Below the pieces are notes generated by a model. It searched no databases. It was not told the DNA's origin and saw only the letters and a list, made by a program, of their open reading frames with translations. Made by a program: the position numbers and the translations under genes. Below are positions 1-4,596 of a stretch of 5,758 nucleotides of DNA, in pieces. Numbering within the stretch: position 1 is the first letter of the stretch; every line of letters starts with the position of its first letter. This DNA is from JABMNX01 sp964625905 (GTDB taxonomy: Bacteria > Patescibacteriota > Minisyncoccia > Phycocordibacterales > JABMNX01), in assembly GCA_964625905.1 (NCBI GenBank), contig CAZVBS010000033.1, positions 1 to 5,758 on the forward strand, written 5' to 3'.

Positions 1-11
1 ACTTATTCGAT

Positions 12-644
12 ATGATAATCACACACCATGGAGGAGAATGTATAAAAGTTACAAGAGGCGACAGTACTATCGTATTTAATCCTATTTCAAAAGAATCAAA
101 ACTTTCTAGACCAAAGTTCGGTGCAGATATTGTACTCATAACAACAGCTGACAAAGATTTTAATGGTGTTAAGAGCGTGACGCGTGGAGACAATGAGCCG
201 TTTGTTATTCAAGGTCCAGGAGAATATGAAGTTGAAAGAATTTTTATAAAAGGATTTCCATCGGTTTCTGGATATGGAGGAAGTGAACGGCCAAATACTA
301 TTTATATCGTTACACTCGAAGGTATGAATATATGTTTTCTTGGTGCGCTTTCAGAAAGTAAAATCGATCAGAAGATTTTTGAAGACGTAGATAGAATAGA
401 CGTTTTGTTTGCTCCAATTGGTGGAGAAGGAGTTCTTAGTCCTGCTGAAGCACACGCTATAGGTGTTAAGCTTGAGGCACATATTATAATTCCTATGCAC
501 TATGATGGTATTGGTGAAAAGGGTTCTCTTAAGGCATTTTTGAAAGAGGGTGGAGCAGAAAAGGTGAAACCAGTTGAAAAACTTACAATAAAAAAGAAAG
601 ATGTTGAGGATAAGATAGGGGATATTGTTGTTATTTCTTCTTAA
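12..644 (+). CDS. UlaG-like metallo-beta-lactamase-fold protein with a degenerate metal site (210 aa)
   Basis: The N-terminus (THHGGECIKV, residues 4-13, then a strand ending in FNPIS) and the GPGEYEV motif (68-74) match UlaG-like MBL-fold hydrolases, as does the late PMHY motif (161-164). Known members bind one or two metals through an HxHxDH loop after the second beta strand. Here the equivalent loop, following ADIVLI, reads TTADKDF (44-50), so only Asp49 is kept. The later GD(T) aspartate position is Ala112 (GALS). His163 of PMHY survives. I therefore infer a folded protein without normal hydrolase chemistry, perhaps a binding or scaffold protein. There is no signal peptide or membrane segment, so it should be cytoplasmic. 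The start at 12 is chosen because residue 1 begins the conserved first strand; too little upstream sequence is present to judge a promoter. The next gene follows 55 bases later on the same strand. Fold assignment is fairly sure, function is not. Confidence 0.85.
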   Translation: MIITHHGGECIKVTRGDSTIVFNPISKESKLSRPKFGADIVLITTADKDFNGVKSVTRGDNEPFVIQGPGEYEVERIFIKGFPSVSGYGGSERPNTIYIVTLEGMNICFLGALSESKIDQKIFEDVDRIDVLFAPIGGEGVLSPAEAHAIGVKLEAHIIIPMHYDGIGEKGSLKAFLKEGGAEKVKPVEKLTIKKKDVEDKIGDIVVISS

Positions 645-680
645 GTTAGAGCGGTTTTCAACTTCCAACTTTTAACTTAA
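641..680. repeat. Inverted repeat overlapping the stop of the MBL gene
   Basis: TTAAGTTA at 641-648 is the exact reverse complement of TAACTTAA at 673-680. One G-T and one A-T pair can extend the stem inward (649-650 with 671-672). The left arm contains the TAA stop of the upstream gene. The stem is AT-only and has no following T-run, so it is not a convincing intrinsic terminator. It may be a weak RNA structure between two co-transcribed genes. Confidence 0.4.
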
Positions 681-698
681 TAACTTTCTAACTAACTT
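660..698 (+). repeat. Short tandem AACTT-type repeats in the leader of the small membrane protein gene
   Basis: The five-base word AACTT begins at 660, 667, 674, 682 and 694, and a variant AACTA begins at 690. The first five units are spaced 7, 7, 8 and 8 bases apart. The tract ends directly before the ATG at 700 and contains almost no G, so no Shine-Dalgarno site is possible there. It could be slippage-born low-complexity DNA or a pyrimidine-rich initiation leader. I can only support the repeat itself. Confidence 0.5.
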
Positions 699-699
699 T

Positions 700-1125
700 A
701 TGTTTGATTTAATAGAACGAATCAGAGAAAAGCCGCGCGCACAACGACAAGTTATAGCGTTCAGTATTGCTGGTGTAATCACAGGAATCATATTTTTGTT
801 ATGGGCGGTATCGTTTTTTACTTCTTTGCAAACTGTTAAAGGTGATAAAGTGGAAACAAATAACTCTTTCAGTTTTGATAAATTTACAGATTCATTTAAT
901 GAAGTAAGTGAGACCTTTAGAGAGAGTGTCGACATAATCAAAGATCAAATAGAAGACACTTCTTTACAGTCAGATGAAATCATACCAACCAATATAGATG
1001 TTATAAATAATCAAGACACTATAACCCAAGAAGAAAAAGAAGCTACACAAATAAAAATAAAAGAAGAGAAAAAACCAGAAAATGAGACTACTTCATCAGG
1101 TGTCGAAATTATTCAAGTTGAATAA
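700..1125 (+). CDS. Small single-pass membrane protein of unknown function (141 aa)
   Basis: I do not recognise a named family. Residues 1-17 are rich in basic residues (RIREKPRAQR). Residues 18-40 form one hydrophobic segment with aromatic residues at its outer end. About 100 residues follow that are polar, acidic and low in complexity, rich in Glu, Asp, Asn, Thr and Lys, with no cysteine. The positive-inside rule predicts a cytoplasmic N-terminus and an external, probably disordered tail. Residues 57-90 could form a short amphipathic helix. The start at 700 is the only ATG that gives the basic lead before the membrane segment; no Shine-Dalgarno sequence precedes it. It lies 55 bases after the MBL gene and 103 bases before gyrA, on the same strand. 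I have an unverified impression that small membrane proteins occupy this slot before gyrA in related genomes. Its reality as a gene is likely from the membrane topology and lack of competing frames. Confidence 0.75.
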   Translation: MFDLIERIREKPRAQRQVIAFSIAGVITGIIFLLWAVSFFTSLQTVKGDKVETNNSFSFDKFTDSFNEVSETFRESVDIIKDQIEDTSLQSDEIIPTNIDVINNQDTITQEEKEATQIKIKEEKKPENETTSSGVEIIQVE

Positions 1126-1178
1126 TATAGTAACTGAAGGTAACTATCTTAATATTGAGGTGTTAAGCTTTTAATATC

Positions 1179-1207
1179 TTTAGATTAAGGCGTTATTATG
1201 GTATAAT
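1179..1207 (+). promoter_or_regulatory. Sigma70-type extended -10 promoter for gyrA
   Basis: A perfect TATAAT lies at 1202-1207 and is preceded by TGG (1199-1201), the extended -10 signature. A -35-like TTTAGA (1179-1184, four of six consensus bases) sits 17 bases upstream. Transcription would start near 1214, leaving a leader of only about 15 bases before the gyrA ATG. No Shine-Dalgarno sequence occurs in that leader. Confidence 0.7.
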
Positions 1208-1228
1208 AGATGGTAATTAAATTTATAT

Positions 1229-3718
1229 ATGGCGGAAAAACCAGAAAAAAAATCAAACGATAAACAAGAACAACCTTCTGATAAAACTGTTGGTAAAATC
1301 ATCTCTCAAGGAATAAGTACTGAAATGCAACAGGCATATCTTGATTATGCTATGACAGTGATTACGTCGAGAGCTCTCCCTGATGTGCGTGACGGACTCA
1401 AACCAGTGCATAGGAGAATCTTATTTACAATGCATCAAATGGGACTTTCTGCATCGGCACGTTTTCGTAAGTCTGCTGCTGTTGTTGGAGATGTTATGGG
1501 AAAGTATCACCCACATGGTGACTCTGCTATCTATGATGCTATGGCAAAAATGGCGCAAGATTTTACATACAGATACCCACTCGTTATTGGACAAGGAAAC
1601 TTTGGTTCAGTTGATGGAGATGCTCCAGCCGCTATGCGTTATACAGAAGCAAAAATGTCAAAACTTTCTGGAGAGCTTCTGAAAGATCTAGAAAAAGACA
1701 CAGTCAAATGGCGCGCTAACTACGACAGTACTAGAAAAGAGCCAGAAGTTCTTCCCTCTGCAGCTCCAAACCTATTACTTACTGGACCGCTTGGTATTGC
1801 TGTTGGTATGGCAACTAATATTCCACCACATAACCTTACAGAAGTTTCAGAGGCTGCCATTCACCTTATTGATAATCCTAAAGCAACTACAGAAAATCTT
1901 ATGGAGTTTGTTAAAGGTCCTGACTTCCCAAGTGGATGTATTGCATACGATGAGAAAGATATTAGAAATGCGTACGTTCACGGTAGAGGTGGTGTTGTTG
2001 TGAGAAGTACAACAGAGATTGTTGAAGACAAGAAAGGAAATTTCCAAATTATTATTTCTTCAATTCCATATCGTGTTAATAAATCAGACCTTCTTATTAA
2101 AATCGCCGGTCTTGTGAGAGATAAGAGACTTGAAGGTATAAGAGATGTACGAGATGAATCAACTAAAGACACTCGTATAGTTATTGACTTAAAAGGCACA
2201 GCTCAACCTCAAACTGTTCTAAATTATTTATACAAACACACTCAAATAGAAGATACTTTCCATTACAACATGGTTGCTATAGTTGATGGTATCCCGCAGA
2301 CTCTTTCTTTAAAGAGTATTCTTGAGTCATTTGTATTACATAGAAAAGAAATAATTACTCGAAGGACTGAGTTTGAACTTAAGAAAGCTAAAGCACGAGA
2401 GCATATATTACTCGGGCTTAAAAAAGCGCTCGATCACATCGATGCAATCATCAAGACTATCAAGAAATCAAAAGACGCTCCGTCGGCACACGTTGCACTT
2501 AAAAAAGAATTTAAATTCTCTGATCTTCAAGCGACTGCGATTCTAGAAATGAGACTTCAAAAACTTGCTGGTCTTGAACGCAAGAAAATAGAAGATGAAT
2601 TAACAGAAATACAAGCTTTAATAAAAACATTAAAGACACTTCTTGCTAGCGAAGACAAGATATCCGGAATCATTAAGGATGAATTAACAGAGTTAATTAG
2701 AGTGTACGGAGATGAGCGTCGTACAAAGATTGTAAAGCACGGCGCAAAAACTCTTGCACCTGAGGATCTGATTGCAGACGAGGAAAGTATGCTTGTTTTT
2801 ACAAAAGGCGGATATATAAAACGGACAAATCCAAATGAGTACAAAAAACAAAGACGTGGAGGAGTTGGTGTTGTAGATTTAAATACAAAAGAAGAAGATG
2901 TTGTAACAAAGTTCCTTACAGCAAGCACACATAGTGACTTACTGTTCTTTACCGACAAAGGAAAGGTATATCAGATACGAATGTTTGATATACCAGAAGG
3001 TAGGCGAGCAACTCGTGGCAAATCAATCATGAACTTCTTGTCTATTTCACAAGATGAACATGTAACATCTATCCTTGCTATGCCAAAAGAAGTAAAGAAA
3101 GACGAACTTTCTCTTATGATGGTAACTAAAAATGGTATTGCGAAGAAAGTTTCTGCAGAGAATTTCCATGACGTACGAAGAAGTGGATTGATTGCTATTA
3201 CTCTTAAAGGAGACGACACACTTATTACTGCTTCATTTGTAAAGAAAGGCGAGAACGCTTCTGTGGTAACTCGACTAGGTCAATCTATACGTTTTAAGGA
3301 ATCAGATATACGAGAGATGGGAAGAAGTGCCGCTGGAGTAAGAGCAATAAAGCTAGGCAAGGGAGACGTAGTAATTGGCGCTGAAGTTGTACATTCAGAA
3401 TACCAGAATCCTGAATTACTAGTACTAACTGCTTTCGGATATGGTAAAAAGACATCTCTTAAAGAATATAAAATACAAAACAGAGGTGGGTCTGGTATTA
3501 AGACAGCAAAAGTAACTGCAAAGACGGGTAATGTTATATCTATGGCTATTGTAGATAGTGTAAAAGATACAGAAGGTGAAATAGTAGCTGTATCACAGAA
3601 GGGACAAGTGATAAGGACAGGTATTAATGAAATTCCTTCACTTTCAAGGCAGACTCAGGGGGTTAGGGTTATGAAACTACGTACCGGCGACAAGGTTGCA
3701 TCAATGATCTGCTTATAG
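1229..3718 (+). CDS. gyrA: DNA gyrase subunit A (829 aa)
   Basis: Gyrase subunit A cuts and rejoins both DNA strands within the A2B2 gyrase, which uses ATP through GyrB to add negative supercoils. The N-terminal breakage-reunion domain spans about residues 25-510: SRALPDVRDGLKPVHRR (47-63), GKYHPHGDS (91-99) and the catalytic tyrosine Tyr138 after Arg137 in AAMRYTE. The coiled-coil/tower part has AILEMRLQKL (437-446). The GyrA box QRRGGVG (541-547), which separates gyrase from topoisomerase IV, opens a C-terminal beta-pinwheel. Five further degenerate repeats (near 591, 649, 698, 751 and 806) give the expected six blades. With an offset of 16 from E. coli numbering, Ser99 and Asp103 occupy the main quinolone-resistance positions (Ser83, Asp87) and are the usual sensitive residues. 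A charged 20-residue extension precedes the conserved domain, and the acidic C-terminal tail of E. coli GyrA is missing. The promoter at 1179-1207 fits the ATG at 1229. Confidence 0.98.
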   Translation: MAEKPEKKSNDKQEQPSDKTVGKIISQGISTEMQQAYLDYAMTVITSRALPDVRDGLKPVHRRILFTMHQMGLSASARFRKSAAVVGDVMGKYHPHGDSAIYDAMAKMAQDFTYRYPLVIGQGNFGSVDGDAPAAMRYTEAKMSKLSGELLKDLEKDTVKWRANYDSTRKEPEVLPSAAPNLLLTGPLGIAVGMATNIPPHNLTEVSEAAIHLIDNPKATTENLMEFVKGPDFPSGCIAYDEKDIRNAYVHGRGGVVVRSTTEIVEDKKGNFQIIISSIPYRVNKSDLLIKIAGLVRDKRLEGIRDVRDESTKDTRIVIDLKGTAQPQTVLNYLYKHTQIEDTFHYNMVAIVDGIPQTLSLKSILESFVLHRKEIITRRTEFELKKAKAREHILLGLKKALDHIDAIIKTIKKSKDAPSAHVALKKEFKFSDLQATAILEMRLQKLAGLERKKIEDELTEIQALIKTLKTLLASEDKISGIIKDELTELIRVYGDERRTKIVKHGAKTLAPEDLIADEESMLVFTKGGYIKRTNPNEYKKQRRGGVGVVDLNTKEEDVVTKFLTASTHSDLLFFTDKGKVYQIRMFDIPEGRRATRGKSIMNFLSISQDEHVTSILAMPKEVKKDELSLMMVTKNGIAKKVSAENFHDVRRSGLIAITLKGDDTLITASFVKKGENASVVTRLGQSIRFKESDIREMGRSAAGVRAIKLGKGDVVIGAEVVHSEYQNPELLVLTAFGYGKKTSLKEYKIQNRGGSGIKTAKVTAKTGNVISMAIVDSVKDTEGEIVAVSQKGQVIRTGINEIPSLSRQTQGVRVMKLRTGDKVASMICL

Positions 3719-3737
3719 AGAGAAATTTAAGAATTCT

Positions 3738-3763
3738 AAATCAGTAGTCAGACTACTGGTTTT
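3738..3763 (+). terminator. Probable intrinsic terminator of gyrA
   Basis: It begins 20 bases after the gyrA stop. CAGTAG (3742-3747) pairs with CTACTG (3753-3758) around the loop TCAGA, and AAAT upstream can pair with GTTT downstream through one wobble. A run of four T follows the stem (3760-3763). The stem is short and the T-run weak, so it may be leaky, with the larger hairpin at 3884-3917 as back-up. Confidence 0.45.
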
Positions 3764-3828
3764 AACTTGCTTCTCAAACTACATCTAAGTCTTGGAATTC
3801 TATTGGATTCTCAATATTTTAAAATTCA

Positions 3829-3855
3829 TTTTTTGGCGGTTGAACCGCCAAAAAA
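3829..3855. repeat. Twenty-seven-base palindrome with T6 on the left and A6 on the right
   Basis: The left arm at 3829-3841 is six T followed by GGCGGTT. The right arm at 3843-3855 is AACCGCC followed by six A. The arms are perfectly complementary around the single base G3842; a realistic RNA loop would be TTGAA (3840-3844) on an 11-bp stem. On both strands the T-run lies before the stem and the A-run after it, the reverse of an intrinsic terminator. The core word TTGGCGGTT recurs in the hairpin at 3884-3917. Confidence 0.85.
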
Positions 3856-3883
3856 GTCTCAAAAGATGATAGAAAATGACACG

Positions 3884-3923
3884 TTAAACCGCCAATTCGC
3901 GCAAATTGGCGGTTTAATTATTT
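3884..3923 (+). terminator. Strong 14-bp hairpin, candidate intrinsic terminator
   Basis: TTAAACCGCCAATT (3884-3897) pairs perfectly with AATTGGCGGTTTAA (3904-3917) around the six-base loop CGCGCA. The sequence after the stem is AT-rich and T-heavy (to 3923) but is not an unbroken T-run. It would stop transcription coming from gyrA and separate it from the methyltransferase gene. On the opposite strand the flank is less T-rich. The stem is certain; the terminator role is inferred. Confidence 0.6.
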
Positions 3924-3963
3924 ATGTGTAGTCAAAACTAAGAGCGCTCCAAAAGCTTCAAAT

Positions 3964-3999
3964 TATCCAAGGGCCGCCCTTGGATAGGTGTTTTATCCA
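3964..3999. repeat. Ten-bp hairpin with a competing downstream arm
   Basis: TATCCAAGGG (3964-3973) pairs perfectly with CCCTTGGATA (3977-3986) across the three-base loop CCG. The end of the right arm, TGGATA (3981-3986), can instead pair with TATCCA (3994-3999) across a seven-base loop. The two structures cannot form together. T4 at 3991-3994 follows the first stem. The element ends 44 bases before the methyltransferase start. Confidence 0.7.
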
Positions 4000-4031
4000 C
4001 GTATACAGCATAATTCGTACCTTCGCTGGAG

Positions 4032-4037
4032 TATAAT
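4032..4037 (+). promoter_or_regulatory. Candidate -10 box for the methyltransferase gene (possibly leaderless start)
   Basis: A perfect TATAAT lies only six bases before the ATG at 4044. If it is used, transcription would begin at or next to the start codon. No good -35 is visible at 16-18 bases spacing (CATAAT at 4009 with a 17-base spacer is poor). GGAG at 4028-4031 could alternatively be a Shine-Dalgarno site for a transcript begun further upstream, but its 12-base spacing is long. Confidence 0.45.
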
Positions 4038-4043
4038 AAACTA

Positions 4044-4571
4044 ATGAAATTCTCTGATCCCGAGGCTAATATTAAGAAGTTTAAACTTGAGTCAGGTTCT
4101 TTGGTTGCTGATTTTGGTGCTGGCAGTGGAGAATATTCATTTGCATCGGCAAAAGCAGTAGGAAGGCGCGGTGTAGTATATGCTATTGATGTTCAACAAG
4201 AGCTTCTAAGTAGGATAAAGAATAACGCAAATAAAGAAGGATTAAATAACGTTGAAGTTATATGGGGAGACGTTGAGAAAGATGGTGGTAGTGGATTACT
4301 TAAAAGTTCTATCGATGCTGTAATAATCTCAAATATTTTTTTTTCAATAGAGGATAAAATAGGTTTTATAAAAGAAGTCTCTAGGGTATTAAAACCAAAT
4401 GGTAAAGTATTGGTAGTTGACTGGAAAGATTCATTTGGCGGACTTGGTCCACAAAGTGAATCGATTATTCCACTAAGTACAGTGAAAGATATTTTCAAAG
4501 AGATCGGTTTTAGTTTATTATATGAAATACAAGCTGGTGCACATCATTACGGAGCGGTGTTTAAGAAATAA
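4044..4571 (+). CDS. Class I SAM-dependent methyltransferase (175 aa)
   Basis: The protein is essentially one Rossmann-like methyltransferase domain. Motif I is VADFGAGSGEY (21-31), with the glycine loop G25-x-G27-x-G29 that binds the SAM methionine part. Asp49, in VYAID, is placed at the end of strand 2 to bind the ribose hydroxyls. GD (75-76) lies in the adenine-binding region, motif IV-like is IDAVIISNIFFS (90-101), and a post-motif strand follows in LKPNGKVLVVDW (116-127). Later conserved-looking patches are FGGLGPQ (131-137) and AGAHHYG (164-170). It resembles the UbiE/Methyltransf_25/31 type. At 175 residues it lacks any extra substrate domain, so the substrate (small molecule, RNA or protein) cannot be read from sequence. 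There is no signal or membrane segment, so it should be cytoplasmic. The start at 4044 gives the short helix that normally precedes motif I. The gene is 25 bases ahead of the solute-binding protein gene with no terminator between, so co-transcription is likely. Confidence 0.92.
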   Translation: MKFSDPEANIKKFKLESGSLVADFGAGSGEYSFASAKAVGRRGVVYAIDVQQELLSRIKNNANKEGLNNVEVIWGDVEKDGGSGLLKSSIDAVIISNIFFSIEDKIGFIKEVSRVLKPNGKVLVVDWKDSFGGLGPQSESIIPLSTVKDIFKEIGFSLLYEIQAGAHHYGAVFKK

Positions 4572-4585
4572 AAATAAATACTACA

Positions 4586-4591
4586 TATAAA
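4586..4591 (+). promoter_or_regulatory. Weak -10-like box before the solute-binding protein gene
   Basis: TATAAA lies five bases before the ATG at 4597. There is no recognisable -35 at suitable spacing, and the region is AT-rich, so chance is likely. If real, it would give a leaderless transcript, as suggested for the gene upstream. Read-through from the methyltransferase gene is the simpler explanation. Confidence 0.2.
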
Positions 4592-4596
4592 ATAAT

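Larger units (their letters stand above)
3719..4043. other. Gene-free, palindrome-rich intergenic region between gyrA and the methyltransferase gene
   Basis: This stretch of about 325 bases has no open frame with family resemblance. It contains, in order: a hairpin at 3738-3763, an imperfect direct repeat near 3793-3811 (TTGGAATTCT then TTGGATTCT), a palindrome at 3829-3855, a hairpin at 3884-3917, a hairpin at 3964-3986 with a competing arm at 3994-3999, and a -10-like box at 4032-4037. No tRNA, rRNA or recognised riboswitch core was seen. Confidence 0.7.

Noticed and set aside
351..668. Minus-strand open frame opposite the MBL gene
   Set aside because: It is antisense to a clear coding frame, has a low-complexity translation with no domain, and has no initiation signal. 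Other minus-strand frames under gyrA and the right-hand genes were dismissed for the same reason.
641..680. Intrinsic terminator after the MBL gene
   Set aside because: The stem is only A-T and G-T/G-C poor, the loop is long and there is no T-run after it.
1478..1540. Possible quinolone-resistance substitutions in GyrA
   Set aside because: The two principal positions carry the common sensitive residues Ser99 and Asp103 (E. coli 83 and 87).
1229..3718. Recoding of TGA as glycine, as in some candidate phyla
   Set aside because: gyrA and the other genes have no in-frame TGA and use normal glycine codons throughout. The absence of TGA among the five stops is too small a sample to mean anything.
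3829..3917. CRISPR-like or transposon terminal repeat interpretation of the GGCGGTT/AACCGCC words
   Set aside because: There are only two copies per orientation, no regular spacers, no transposase or cas gene, and no target-site duplication was seen.
3866..3931. A 21-codon open frame from ATG to TAG running through the 3884-3917 hairpin
   Set aside because: It has no ribosome site, its sequence is dictated by the perfect stem, and nothing in it resembles a known small protein.
3963..4000. DnaA-box-like sequences, TTATCCAC at 3993-4000 (eight of nine bases of the consensus with the following G) and TTATCCAAG at 3963-3971, near gyrA
   Set aside because: One good and one poor match are not a cluster, there is no dnaA, dnaN or AT-rich unwinding block nearby, and the matches are explained by the hairpin arms. 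A replication origin is not supported.
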